Source: Gymnopilus junonius
Taxonomy: Eukaryota > Basidiomycota > Agaricomycetes > Agaricales > Galerinaceae
Length of the DNA stretch: 64,000 nucleotides
Assembly (NCBI GenBank): GCA_015501075.1
Contig: JADNYJ010000046.1
Coordinates: forward strand, 124,001-188,000
Reading direction: 5' to 3'
Of the stretch, positions 10,759 to 21,472 are shown piece by piece (the first letter of the stretch is position 1; every line of letters begins with the position of its first letter). The translations under genes were made by a program, and so were the position numbers. The notes beneath the pieces are model-generated. The model searched no databases. It had not been told where the DNA came from and saw nothing but the letters and a program-made list of their open reading frames with translations.

Positions 10759-13700
10759 TTATGTCTGACTCCAGCTAGTAACAGTCGCCGCAAACCCATT
10801 TACGTTTCCAGCTTGATTCACAATACCCGCCCCATTGACACTTATTTGGTTTGTCACCCCTACTGTAGAAAGACTGAAGATATTCACGCCCGTAGAAGCA
10901 GTGTCTACGTTCGCGATTTGGGACTGGCAATTACTGGGGGTGAGGCAGTTCTGGCTGTAGTTCTACATCAAGCATCGGCATTAGTACGACGTTCATAGTA
11001 GGAAGGCGGAGGAGGTTGGCAGGCTCACGATGAAAAAGCTGTATAAGCCAGCGCCGAAGACGAGGATGTTATGGGAGTTTTTGATTGACAGAGCCCAGGC
11101 AGACGGCGTCCCTGACATAGGAGTAGGATCGTTTATAGTCGTATTGATACTGAAAGGAGAAGGGGGTGCTGGACTCGGTTGATAATATGGCTGTGTGAAA
11201 ATTATAGAGCATCAGGCAAAATTATACGTCGAAGTTAAAATGTTCATCCCACCGTTTCAGTTTGTATCAGTCCCATATAGTGATTTGCCGCATTGGCGAT
11301 GTTGTATTGATATTCGACATGATGTTCGGCTGAAAAAGAAGGCGTCAACTTTTGTAAGCCGACTCATTCAATGAATAATATTTACACGCTAGAAAGCGAA
11401 AGGTGAGCCTCAGAACACGAAAAGAGGAAACAATGACTTACAGGTTCCAATCAGCCATACTGGGCCCTGTGACTCGGAAAGTATACCACGACCCGCATAG
11501 ACAGTAATCTGCCCTTGGCCAGTAGAGTCCATGTCATGATCCGCAAGCCAGACCCAAGTACCCTAATTAATCACATTAGTGTGTTGTAGAGTCTTTTCGA
11601 GTCACTGTTCCTAACCTCAAGATAAGCAGTTGATTGAGAGGTTAGGTGAAGGTCCAAGTACGATGCTGAACACGCAGCAGTTCCTCCAGCACCACTTGAT
11701 GGGCAGGTGCCACCTTGAAGGTTCGTTCCAGCAGCACCGCCCGTCCTGTCGTCCGAATCAGAAACTAGCCTACATCTAGAGAAAACATGAATAAATACCG
11801 AATATGACTGTCCCACATCCCAGCGCCGGCCGGTGTGTTAGCTGGCTGCTTGACATTCCATTCGAGGACAATAGCTCCGGCAGCTACATTTCCATGTTAA
11901 GTAAGTTTTGCTAAACGAATTGGTGCGACCTACTTGGCCCAATTGTAGTGAACACAAAATCGGTGATTTCCATGATGCCTTGAGACCCGGTGTCTCCAAT
12001 TCGGAATACAGCTTTTGGACTGTTCGCATTGTTGAATGCTGAACCCTTGCCGGCAAGGACTGTCCAAGCTTCACCAACCATCTGCGTACCAGCTGGAATT
12101 GTGATGGTGTTGGTTACAACGTAAATTCCAGCATCGAAGAAGATGATGTTGCATCCAGAGAACTGCAAGCCGAATTAGTAAATTCAGTGAAGGGAGAGGG
12201 GGAAAGGCACACCTGGTTAAATATACTGGTAAGGGCGGCGGTGTCGTCAGTGACACCATCTCCGACCGCGCCGTGATCTTTGACGCTGACAAACTGACTA
12301 GCAGCGTAATTGGCATATTGAGGATGCGTCCTGCTGACAATCCTACCAGAGCTGTCGAGAAGACTTGATGGCTTGCTGGGAACAGGCAGATTTCCCTGGG
12401 TAAATGTAGCAGACGGACTTGTGCCATGGAAGACATTGCCTTGGCCCCAGGAAGTGATTGTAGTAGTGCCTCCATTGAGAACGACGGCACCACCCACAAC
12501 GCCGACAGCGACTGGAACATTGTTCAACTGGACATTATTTAACACGAGCGAGCCGGCCAGATGACCGTTGCTTGGTTGGGAAGATCGCAAGAAAATGGGC
12601 GTATTGGTTGCTACAGCGTCGATGATAGCCAGCGCACCGGTTGTCTGTATGAAGTAATTTGATTATCACCCAGGCTGAACTAACGCTTGTAGGGCTGTGA
12701 CTTACTTGATCACTTTCGCTCAGGCCTCCTGAAGCAATATCAAAGCCAACCTACGTCTCATGAGTACTTGAACATTATTTGTGATGGAAGTCTCTACCTG
12801 GCAGTTGTTAAACGTTATTCCCTGGTATGTCCAACCTATGAAGAAAAGTTGGAAGGATCTGACTGAGTGCTCATTAAGCATACTTACCCCAGTTCCACGA
12901 GCTGTAGACACCAGTTTGCGCATTGTTGACAGTGATATTCCGGACCGTAAATCTGGAAGCGGTTCAGTTGATGAAGGACATTTCGCCGCCTGTAAACGTA
13001 CTGTTGGTTCCCACCCCAGATTCCGAATTTGCCTTGTGAGGGGAAGACTCCTTAGTCAGAGAAGAAAGATAAAGCAATATTTTTACCTCCGTTGAAGACA
13101 AGATCGCCCATGAAGCCACCACTATGTTGTAATAAGTCACTTGAACAAAGTACGAAAGACAAGTCTATCACCTTCCGTTTTCCATCCAGATACCTGTGGG
13201 TCCATTAATCGTTGAGATGCGTACAATAGCTATTGGTACACACCTTGATGAGCGGTGTTTGATGCAGTAGACATAAAGAAAACAATGTTCATGAGAGATG
13301 TAGCTTGAGCAACCTGCCAATGAATACCGGTCCCTTGGTTGTTTGTGGCGGGGACTCTGGGTTGAAAATGGGACACAATGTAATAGCAATGAGTATGAAG
13401 TATCTTACTGTCGGACATCAATGACGAAATTCCTAACTGAGCGGAAACTATGAACGTTCGGAAAGTCTTGAATGAAAGTAAAATTAGAAGGAAGACGCAA
13501 GCAACTCACAAGTTGTTTTGATTCGTATAATATTGAGCACCACCTCCGTTTGGAATATAGGGATCCGCATCTATTGAAGTAAGAACTGATTCATGACGAA
13601 AGTCGCAAAGACAAGAACATACCGATGACGGCCATTCCAGCAAATGAGGGTGATGCAAGCAAGGTAGGAGGATTTTTAGCATCTCCGATAAGTTGAGTGT

Positions 13701-14299
13701 AGTAATAAGCTATGATTGGAGTCGAGACGAGGTAGGTTCTACATATATTAAAAGACATCAGCCAATCCTGATGTATACGAAAATATACGAACCCCTGGGG
13801 AAAAAAGACGATAGCAGGAGACACCCTGATGACGTAGTAGGTTAGTAATTAGAGAAGAGTCAACGCAAGCGGCGACCTACGTGGAAGATGGGCAAGAACC
13901 TCCACCGCATCGGCCTCCAGAGGAAATCGCGGAGCTAAAGCATTTGTTAGAAAATGAGTCAGTATCGGCAAGGCCTGGCCTCTCACTTGATCGCAGCTGT
14001 GTCGTCGTGGACACCATCACCAAAAGCACCGAAATCCTGGAAAAATATCCTCAGTTGCACTGGCAGCAAATAAAGAGAGCGATTTCACGTACCTTCACGT
14101 TCCGGAACACGGTATAAGAGCTCGGGTTAGGATTCAAAGGAGCCTTCCCTTGGTGTTTAATGGTTTGCATCCAAAAAGGATCACTGGCTGCCGCAGTTCC
14201 TGCACCTAAAGGCGTCGAGCATGATGTTCCGAGACCAGCAACGATGCCAGCAAAGGCGACTACAACAATCGACCGAAGAACCGCAAAGGATGCGAACAT
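10759..14299 (-). CDS. GH55 exo-beta-1,3-glucanase (glucan 1,3-beta-glucosidase), copy 1
   Basis: Secreted glycoside hydrolase family 55 enzyme that releases glucose from beta-1,3-glucan. Start ATG 14299-14297; stop TAA 10761-10759. The gene is cut by many ~50-60 nt introns, roughly twenty exons. A signal peptide (SIVVVAFAGIVAGLG) precedes the mature start SDPFWMQTIKHQG. Both pectate-lyase-like beta-helix halves are present. The first has DFGAFGDGVHDDTAA, STPIIAYYYTQLIGDAKNPP, GTGIHWQVAQATSL and VRNITVNNAQTGVYSSWNWG. The second begins at VKDHGAVGDGVTDDTAAL and includes GPAAGAIVLEWN and GTWVWLADHDMD. It ends TVTSWSQT. Length and motif order match full-length fungal GH55, and I see no frame break. 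A likely role is wall remodelling or glucan turnover. It is the probable parent type of the fragment at 42.3 kb. Confidence 0.92.
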
Positions 14300-14343
14300 C
14301 TCTAATCAATGGGTTTCTGGTTGAACTATTGACACTGGGGGGT

Positions 14344-14350
14344 TTTTATA
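14344..14350 (-). promoter_or_regulatory. TATA box of GH55 copy 1
   Basis: TATAAAA on the minus strand, 45-51 bases upstream of the GH55 start codon. Spacing and orientation fit a TATA element with a short leader. Confidence 0.5.
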
Positions 14351-15672
14351 GATATAAATTCTTGGTATATGATACGGAAGGTCCTGTCATACACAAGGAT
14401 GAATCAGAGGTAAATCACGGGTGGTATTGCTCATTTGCCTGACCTGACCCCAAGACCGACCGACCGTCTTGAAGAGAAGCAGATGACGGCGAGGAACGTG
14501 ATCACCTGGCTTCAGTATGGGTCTCTAAAATGACGACTACTCATGCGCCTGCATAGCACAAGAGATAGAGAAGGCAAATCTCATTGTTAACACAGAATAT
14601 CCGAGCAAGGTATGGAATGATCTGACCTCTTCCGGTGTGATATCGATGGCGGACGAGAAAAATTCCGGAGTACCGGTATAGTGGAACGATTTAAATTTGA
14701 GGCGGCGGGTCGAGGACATGGTTTGAACCATACGAATAGAGAGAAGGTAGAGCTATTTACAAACCAAGAAGTCTTTCGGACGCGTGGACGTGTGTAGGTC
14801 ACGCCGTTCTAGCACTTCGAAAATGGAAACCCCCTAATGGAGACATGGAGCACAGATACCAGAGCTAAAGACATGGATCGGGTTGCATGCGGCAGTCTCT
14901 CTCGATAATAATGTGCAGGTGTGAGGTTGGCCGCCAGGATATGCCATTCTAGCCGCTGCAGTGTCCAGATCTGCATTAGAAACCAAGATCATCTGCGGAA
15001 CAGTGAGAGAGCTGGACATCTGCAGACGTATAGTAGTCGAGCAGCCAGTCATGGGGCAAGAGAGCCAGATGTTCTCAAAGCTAATGAAGAATGAAGTTGC
15101 TGAAAAAAGATGCTCCTTGAAATATTTTGACGCGAAAGGCTTCTTACCTGGTTTCCTGTAGACCACTTGTGAAGAGGTCAGCCGAGCTAGAACCCGCGTG
15201 AACCAATGAATAATGTCCCCGTCCCTAATCACCGAGGTCTTCCCTCTCGAAGAGCAATCATTTTAGCTCTTACGCCTATGAGTCGGCGCGATTCCGGTAT
15301 TCGTTGACGGTTGGATCCAAGTTGGATCAACTAGCGGAAAAACTTGCAAGGCCTGTTTGACGCAATAGAAAAGACCTCGAGAGTAAGAGTAAAGTAAGGT
15401 ACACCCCTTCCTTAAAAACTGACGTAAACGAGAAACGAACTGGATATTCTGAAGCTAGAAGGACATGGAAGAACAAGAACAAGCCGCAAGATTCAAAATT
15501 CGTTGCCTCCAGTGTGGGTCACGTGTACGGTGTACATATTGCACAGTGCACAGCCTCCGTTCTCAACCACTGGTCTCGATCATCCAGCCAACCTCCGGCG
15601 GCTCTATACCATATTCCTCCTCTTTGTGCCCCTTTTTAGTTCTCTATCCACTTCCAATATCATAAAATAATC
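14351..15672. other. Spacer between GH55 copy 1 and the Bet1-like gene
   Basis: About 1.3 kb carrying the upstream regions of two divergent genes. Frames at 14834-15232 (-) and 15465-15665 (+) exist but show no recognisable family; the second could be an unassigned 5' exon of the SNARE gene. No repeats or RNA genes seen. Confidence 0.35.
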
Positions 15673-15673
15673 A

Positions 15674-16127
15674 ATGTCGACATCAAGAGGTCGCGTGGGA
15701 AGACGTCTATGAAGCGCAAAATGATCAACGGCTGGATGAATTGCACTCCAAAATACGCACGTTACGTGGGGTACGCCATCTGCCATCTTCTGACGCATAG
15801 AATTATGGTACTAAATTTTGATTTACGTTTCCCAGATTACAACGGACATTCACCAAGATGTTGAAGCCCAGAACCTCATGTTAGACGAAACCGTACGTCC
15901 CGGATCCTTCTACAATAACCATTACTCTGAATGCCGAGTTCCAGGGCGACCGATTCTCTGCATTCGGTAACTCGTTACTGCAGACATCTCGAAGAGCTGG
16001 TCAAGCATTTGGCATCGGAACAGGCAGCCTCAAGCCATGGAGGATTGCAATGTTGATCGTTGCAGTCTTCTTAACCTTTTGGATTGTTTCTAAAGTTCTG
16101 CGGTGGTGGGGCTCACCAGCGGTGTAG
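15674..16127 (+). CDS. Bet1-like v-SNARE
   Basis: Small tail-anchored SNARE of ER-Golgi transport. Exons ~15690-15770, 15836-15892 and 15945-16127 join in phase 0 with GT/AG introns. The SNARE helix reads QNDQRLDELHSKIRTLRG, ITTDIHQDVEAQNLMLDET and GDRFSAFGNSLLQTSRR. A C-terminal membrane anchor follows (IAMLIVAVFLTFWIVSKVL) and the stop is TAG at 16125-16127. Length and layout match Bet1/Sft1. The start is unresolved. ATG at 15674 gives MSTSR but is out of frame with the clear VAWEDVYEAQN exon by one base, so either the first coding exon lies upstream with an acceptor in ATCAAGAG, or there is a one-base error near 15688. Confidence 0.82.
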
Positions 16128-16559
16128 AGGTGGCTATGGTGGCGACTCGGAGGCTTCCTTTCTTATTATGTTTAAGTGCGTTTATCGGCTTTTCATCTCC
16201 GCCCTTTCGTTAACAAACCTCCCTTAGTTGGTCGGATCTTACTGTAATATTATCTTTACTTTGCTGTGCTTGCCCTGATCCTCCTCTGGCTCAAGAATCA
16301 ACATCCTTATCTTCACCTATTCCCTACCTGCTATCGGCAATATGGACGTCCCCTAACTCCTTCGCCCTATCCCAATTTCTACATCTAGCTTACTGTCTTT
16401 GCACGAGGTGGCGCTCAGACTTCTGACATGCCCACTGCTTTATCTTCAAGTAATAATGGTGTACAGATGACATGTTTCTGACTCGGAATATATAGCTGGT
16501 GTCACGCAGGAGCAAAGGCGTTGGATAAACGTTGATACGGATACTGGGGATCTGGGTTC
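16128..16559. other. Convergent 3' spacer
   Basis: Lies between the Bet1-like gene and F-box gene 1. It contains no convincing ORF. The last ~60 bases (from ~16500) resemble 19803-19864, so they belong to the duplicated F-box unit. Confidence 0.4.
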
Positions 16560-18173
16560 TCAGGACTGGTCCCAAAAATCTCGAAAATTAGAGAGAGGCC
16601 ACGGAGTGCATTCCAGAACGTCTTCACTGCTCCGTCGTGGATCAATGGATTTTTCTTCGAAGTGCCCTCCAGATTGCAGTGCTTCCCATGACTCAGGATG
16701 AGCCGACGCCCATCGCTCTGCGTCGGCGCGAGAAAGTTGCAACCTGCAAGGAGTAGGAAGTAGTATTGACCGGGATTGTACTTGCTGTAGATAAGATTCA
16801 TAATCCCTCTCCGACGGCTCCCCTTGTTCTGACAACGAGCACGCAAAAGTCTGCATATTCGGCCAAAACAGGGTTGTCGAATTGAGTTCAACGACTCTTG
16901 GTACTAAAAATCGGTCCCTCGACACGCTAAGTCTGCCACCATAAACATAGAGGTGGCTCATGCCTCTTGTTGCATGAGCCAGAGGAAAATCGTCATCCGG
17001 TGTGTCAAAGACGCAATCCATGAGGGCGAGGGTTTTCAAGGACGGAAAATGAGTTATAGGTGTTTTGTTGTCGACCGCCGCCTTCATGTACTCGACGAAA
17101 GGATCAAACCAGATTTCCCGAAAGATCAATAACTCTAAAACGGGTGCATCGACCCAAAGCCACATATTTTCTCCAACACTCTGATCTACACATAAGAAGT
17201 TCTTCAACCGCTTGGCCGATGCCTTTCGCATGGAGGATGGTGCAGCGAAGTTGCTGTCGAAGACGCCTTTGCCAATCATAAGGTTGACCAGTGAAGGGGT
17301 CGAATTCACAAGTTCGAGGAATACTCGGAATGCTAGCTGTACGCGAAGATCTACGCGATTTTCCAGTCGAAGGGTCGTGATGTTGTCGAGAGGAGGCGTG
17401 CAACGCATGAATGAAAGCGAGTCCATCCTGACCAGAGCCAACTTGGACGGAAAACCGCCGAATGAACGCCGAAGGTTGCCATTATTGCGTTCCGGGACGA
17501 GATGAGGAGAACTTGGCAGAATCACCTCGAATAATTCGAGGACTGGTGTAGAAAGTTGGTGTAATACCATCAAAAGATCTTTGTTGTCCCAGTCGACTCC
17601 GAAAAGTGGTTTCGGTGGAATCATCTCCAAAGAAAAACGACGCCAGCGAAGAGCGTGCTTTCCAGCGATCTTCATAAAATTTAACAGCATTGGTGCAAGG
17701 CCATTACACCATGCTAGCGAATAAATCTCGAAGCGAAGGACCAGTGGCCAACTACGTGACCTTTCCAAATAAGCAAGAAAGCGACGGCGATGAGATGTTT
17801 GTTCCCTGTGGGTCTTGTCCGAAAAAGTAAGGATGATTCTAGACCACATGTCGGGAAATCCCAGGGCTAAGCGGCGCCATTCATGGCAAATATGGCTGAG
17901 TTTGATTTCCGCTAGGGATTCATTTCGCGACGCATGGAAGAAAATCAAGTGCGTGATCTCCGGCGGAAGATTCAGAACAACAGGGATTTCTGCATTGTGC
18001 ATCCTGAGATATTCTAATTTTGTAGCAGCAATGCTGTTATTTAGGCTTGCAACCTTGATAGTAAGCTCTTCAATTTTCTTGAGGAGAATATTTCGCTCGT
18101 CCTCTTGTTCTTCTTGCCTTTTGAGCAGAGCAGCAAGCTTGTCATAACTGGCATTCACTCTTTCAGCCGCCAT
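16560..18173 (-). CDS. F-box protein with N-terminal coiled coil, tandem copy 1 (537 aa)
   Basis: Single uninterrupted frame from ATG 18173 to TGA 16562-16560. Residues ~5-55 are a heptad-type coiled coil (KRQEEQEDERNILLKKIEEL). Then comes an F-box-like segment starting LNLPPEITHLIFFHASRNES and continuing to CHEWRRLALGFPDMW. The rest is the leucine-rich, beta-alpha C-terminal region common in agaricomycete F-box proteins. Such proteins usually act as substrate receptors of SCF ubiquitin ligases; the substrate is unknown. The ATG follows a TAG that could be the acceptor of a 5'-leader intron, also true of copy 2. Its tandem paralogue lies 1.7 kb away in the same orientation, with nearly colinear residues. 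Confidence 0.85.
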   Translation of the reverse strand: MAAERVNASYDKLAALLKRQEEQEDERNILLKKIEELTIKVASLNNSIAATKLEYLRMHNAEIPVVLNLPPEITHLIFFHASRNESLAEIKLSHICHEWRRLALGFPDMWSRIILTFSDKTHREQTSHRRRFLAYLERSRSWPLVLRFEIYSLAWCNGLAPMLLNFMKIAGKHALRWRRFSLEMIPPKPLFGVDWDNKDLLMVLHQLSTPVLELFEVILPSSPHLVPERNNGNLRRSFGGFPSKLALVRMDSLSFMRCTPPLDNITTLRLENRVDLRVQLAFRVFLELVNSTPSLVNLMIGKGVFDSNFAAPSSMRKASAKRLKNFLCVDQSVGENMWLWVDAPVLELLIFREIWFDPFVEYMKAAVDNKTPITHFPSLKTLALMDCVFDTPDDDFPLAHATRGMSHLYVYGGRLSVSRDRFLVPRVVELNSTTLFWPNMQTFACSLSEQGEPSERDYESYLQQVQSRSILLPTPCRLQLSRADAERWASAHPESWEALQSGGHFEEKSIDPRRSSEDVLECTPWPLSNFRDFWDQS

Positions 18174-18627
18174 CTAGGATGACTCCATTAGCGCGGGATA
18201 GGTGGTATATGATAGATAACTCGCCTCCTTTGCTCCTGTGAGATGAATGAAGTCGCTCGGTAATCTCAATCCTGAAAGCCTCCGATCGGGCTGCCAAGCA
18301 ACAGATGAGTCCTGAGATGGCTTCAAAATAAGGTACGATAAACGCAGAAAACTGGGTTGTACAGTGCCTGAGCTTAAGCAATCACCGGTTAGATCTGAGT
18401 CTGGCATCTGAAAACCTGAAGAAGGAGTAGATTTTGAGGACATTCAAAGGCTCGGGCTGGTTGAACATCGGTAGATGCTTACCCTGGACAGGGCGAAATG
18501 ATCAATAGGTACAAATTATTATGTAATCGGAATTTCGAGCCGATCTGGACTGGTCAAGGCCAAGCCAAGGCAAACCTTTTGCAATTGATTTACATCTTGA
18601 TTTTACATAGCCTTGCCTCTGGAAGAC
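18174..18627. other. 5' region of F-box copy 1
   Basis: Contains a minus-strand frame (18443-18174) that ends in TAG directly before the F-box ATG, probably leader or intron sequence rather than protein. The last ~90 bases are the unit flank that the long-TIR element interrupts. Confidence 0.4.
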
Positions 18628-18983
18628 TTATTGCTATTTGCAATAAAGATGGCACTCGTGCGAAATCCATCAAAAATCGCACCTTCCAAGGTCCCAACTT
18701 CCGTCCGCCATAACTCAACGAAAACTCAACCGTTCTCGACGATTTTATGTGCGTTCGATTCGCCTTAACGAGCTCTATTGCGCCCCATAATTTTCGCAAC
18801 GTAAAAATTAGTATATAAAAATCTCAAATTTCCCAGCCTTGTGTTAGCTGTGTAAGCCATAACACACCAAATATGCAGAAATCCTTGGATGTTGCTTCGA
18901 ATATCAGTTCATATAAGCTAGTTACAGTGCGCCCCAACGAAAAAATGAAAGAAATCGGTCCAGAATTGACTGAAATCGAGTTC
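18628..18983 (+). repeat. Left inverted arm of the long-TIR element
   Basis: Reverse complement of 19308-19663. Includes landmarks TTGCAATAAAGATGG, GTGCGTTCGATTCGCC and GTTACAGTGCGCCCC, each found inverted in the right arm. Confidence 0.88.
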
Positions 18984-19099
18984 AACCGCAAAGGCATGTG
19001 CACATTGCAGGCTGTGACTCAACAGTCACCCATTCTCTTTCCCCGCTTCGCCACACATTACCCCACACTCCTTTGCATTTTCATTCTTTCCCTGCTTCT

Positions 19100-19294
19100 A
19101 TGCCCAACCTTACTAGGCGTAAAAACCAATCCAAAGGCAAGACGACCGGTCAACGGAAGACATCGAAGCCGGCCAACGAGAATGCCGGCATTGAACATGC
19201 TCAAACTTCACGCGCTGTCAAACCGATCTTCGTCGATGTGGTCAAAGATAAAGAAGGAGTGACTGCTGTGACGTCGCCAGCTGGCAGCTGGTGA
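19100..19294 (+). CDS. Small basic ORF in the centre of the long-TIR element (64 aa)
   Basis: ATG 19100 to TGA 19292-19294, mostly inside the non-repeated core. It starts MPNLTRRKNQSKGKTTGQRK, a Lys/Arg-rich N-terminus, and ends VTSPAGSW. No family is recognised. It may be the 5' remnant of the parent element's transposase or simply chance; the length alone is not strong evidence. Confidence 0.25.
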   Translation: MPNLTRRKNQSKGKTTGQRKTSKPANENAGIEHAQTSRAVKPIFVDVVKDKEGVTAVTSPAGSW

Positions 19295-19307
19295 CATGCA
19301 CAGAGAC

Positions 19308-19663
19308 AAACTCGATTTTGGTCATTTGCTGGCCGATTTCTTTCATTTTTTCGTTGGGGCGCACTGTAACTAGCTTATATGAACTGATATTCGAAGCAAC
19401 ATCCAAGGATTTCTGCGTATTTGGTGTGTTATGGCTTACACAGCTAACACAAGGCTGGGAAATTTGAGATTTTTATATACTAATTTTTACGTTGCGAAAA
19501 TTATAGGGCGCAATAGAGCTCGTTAAGGCGAATCGAACGCACATAAAATCGTCGAGAACGGTTGAGTTTTCGTTGAGTTATGGCGGACGGAAGTTGGGAC
19601 CTTGGAAGGTGCGATTTTTGATGGATTTCGCACGAGTGCCATCTTTATTGCAAATAGCAATAA
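19308..19663 (-). repeat. Right inverted arm of the long-TIR element
   Basis: Reverse complement of 18628-18983. The outer end (CAAATAGCAATAA) is the best-defined border; the inner end near ACTCGATTTTG is degraded compared with the left arm. Confidence 0.88.
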
Positions 19664-19864
19664 ACTAGACTTCCAGAATCTTGGAAAGGCAGGCCTAACT
19701 ATATTTTCTGTCCAATTTCAAGCGCGAGTTCACTACCGGCTTACGACGTCCCTTAGTCACCCTTGACCTTCGTTGAGCCAGTCCTTGCCTGGCTTGCTTC
19801 GGATACCTGGCTGGTATCACGCAGAAGCAAAGGCGCGAGCAAACGTTAATACTGGAACCTGTTC

Positions 19865-21472
19865 TCAGGGTTGGTTCCAAAAATCTCGAAAGTTAGGGAG
19901 TGGCCAGGGCGCGCATTCCAGAACGTCTTCGCTCCTTCGTCGGGGATCAACAGGTTTTTCTTCGAAGTGCCCTCCAGATCGTAGTGCTTCCCACGACTGA
20001 GGATGAGCCGACGCCCATCGCTCTGCATCGCCGCGAGATAGTTGTAATCTGCAGGGTGTGTGAAGCTGTATTGACCGAGATTGTACCTGCTGAAGATAAG
20101 ATTCATAATCCCTCTCTGACGGCCCCCCTTGATCTGTTAGCGAGCACGCAACAATCTGCAAATTTGGCCAGAACATTGTACTCGGATTGAGTTTTGCAAG
20201 CCGTGGTACCAAAAATCGGTCCCTCGACACGCTGAGTGAGCCACCATATATATAAAGGTGGGCTACGCCATTTGTTGCGTGAGCCAGAGGAAAGTCATCA
20301 ATTGGTGTGTCAAAGATACAGTCGATGAGAGCAAGGGCCTTCAGGGATGGAAAATGGACTATAGGTGTTTTGTTATCGACGCCCGTCTTCTTGTACTCGA
20401 CAAAAGGATCAAACCAGATTTCCCGAAAGATCAATAGATCTAGAACGGGTGCATCGACCCAAAGCCACATACTTTCTCCAACACTCTGATCTGCACATAA
20501 GAAGTTTCTCAACCACATGGCCGATGCTTTTCGCATGGAAGATGGTGCAGTGAAATTACTGTCGAAGACGCCTTTGCCAATCATAAGATTGACCAGTGAA
20601 GGAGTCGAATTTAAAATATCGAGGAATACTCGGAATGCTATGCGTGCTCGAAGTTTAATGCAATTTTCGAGGCGAAGTGTTGTGATGTTGTCGAGAGGAG
20701 GCATGCAACGCATGAATGAAAGTGAGTCCATTCTGACCAGAGCCAACCTCGGCGAAAGCCCGCTAAATGTGCGCAGAAGGTTCCCATTATAGCGTTCCGG
20801 AACGAGATGAGGAGAACTTGGCAAGATCACTTCGAATAATTCGAGGATCGGTGCTGAGAGTTGGTCAAACGCTGTCAAAAAATCTCTGTTGTCCCAGTCG
20901 GTTCCAAATGGGGGTTTCGGTGGAATCATCTCCAAAGAAAAACGACGCCAGCGGAAAGAGTGTTTTCCAGTGATCTTCAAAAAATCTATTAGCATTGGCG
21001 TCAGGCCATTGCACCACGCCAGTGGGTAAATTTCAAAGCGAATGTCCAGCGGCCAATTACGAGACCTTTCCAGGTATGCAAGAAGGCGATTGCGGTGTGA
21101 CGCTTGTTCCATGTGAGTCCTGTCCGAAAAGGTGAGTATGATTCTGGACCATACATCAGGAAATGCGAGAACCAAGTGACGCCATTCGCGGCAGACATGG
21201 CTGAGCTTGATTTCTGTTAAGGGCTCGTTTCGCGAGGAATGGATGAAAACCAATTGGGTTATCTCTGCTGGAAGATTGAGGACCGAAGGGATTTCTTCAT
21301 TGTACATCCTGAGGTACTCCAATTTCGCAGTAGCGATGCTGACATCAAGGCTTTCTACCTTTATGGTAAGCTCTGCGATCTTCCCCACGAGAATTTTTCG
21401 CTCATTCTCTTCTTCTTTTTGCTTTTTGAGCAGTGCAGCGAGCTTTTCACGAGTATGCGCTTTTGCAGCCAT
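19865..21472 (-). CDS. F-box protein with N-terminal coiled coil, tandem copy 2 (535 aa)
   Basis: Uninterrupted frame from ATG 21472 to the stop at 19865-19867, colinear with copy 1 over its whole length. It has the coiled coil (KKQKEEENERKILVGKIAEL), an F-box-like segment at LNLPAEITQLVFIHSSRNEP, and the conserved C-terminal block LQLSRGDAERWASAHPQSWE. Most differences from copy 1 are conservative single residues. Because both frames remain open over 1.6 kb, both copies look functional and under selection. The expected role is substrate recognition in an SCF complex, with the target unknown. Confidence 0.85.
   Translation of the reverse strand: MAAKAHTREKLAALLKKQKEEENERKILVGKIAELTIKVESLDVSIATAKLEYLRMYNEEIPSVLNLPAEITQLVFIHSSRNEPLTEIKLSHVCREWRHLVLAFPDVWSRIILTFSDRTHMEQASHRNRLLAYLERSRNWPLDIRFEIYPLAWCNGLTPMLIDFLKITGKHSFRWRRFSLEMIPPKPPFGTDWDNRDFLTAFDQLSAPILELFEVILPSSPHLVPERYNGNLLRTFSGLSPRLALVRMDSLSFMRCMPPLDNITTLRLENCIKLRARIAFRVFLDILNSTPSLVNLMIGKGVFDSNFTAPSSMRKASAMWLRNFLCADQSVGESMWLWVDAPVLDLLIFREIWFDPFVEYKKTGVDNKTPIVHFPSLKALALIDCIFDTPIDDFPLAHATNGVAHLYIYGGSLSVSRDRFLVPRLAKLNPSTMFWPNLQIVACSLTDQGGPSERDYESYLQQVQSRSIQLHTPCRLQLSRGDAERWASAHPQSWEALRSGGHFEEKPVDPRRRSEDVLECAPWPLPNFRDFWNQP

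Larger units (their letters stand above)
18628..19663. mobile_element. Non-autonomous DNA element with ~356-bp terminal inverted repeats
   Basis: Left arm ~18628-18983 and right arm ~19308-19663 are reverse complements, nearly perfect over the outer ~335 bases and looser inside. The termini read TTATTGCTATTTGC and GCAAATAGCAATAA. I noticed isolated substitutions such as CCCCATAATT against the complement of AATTATAGGG. About 320 bases lie between the arms. The flanks match continuous sequence in the other duplication unit near 21913-21960, which acts as an empty site. AGACTT occurs at 18624-18629 and at 19667-19672 and may be a target duplication, though it is not flush with the right arm. No transposase is present. 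The superfamily is unknown. Confidence 0.8.

Noticed and set aside
14834..15232. 132-codon minus-strand frame upstream of GH55 copy 1.
   Set aside because: No signal peptide, family or splice context; interpreted as chance in a spacer.
18628..19663. Interpreting the inverted arms as an assembly palindrome artefact.
   Set aside because: The arms differ at scattered bases and are separated by unique core sequence, and the paralogous empty site supports a real insertion. Not fully excluded without reads.
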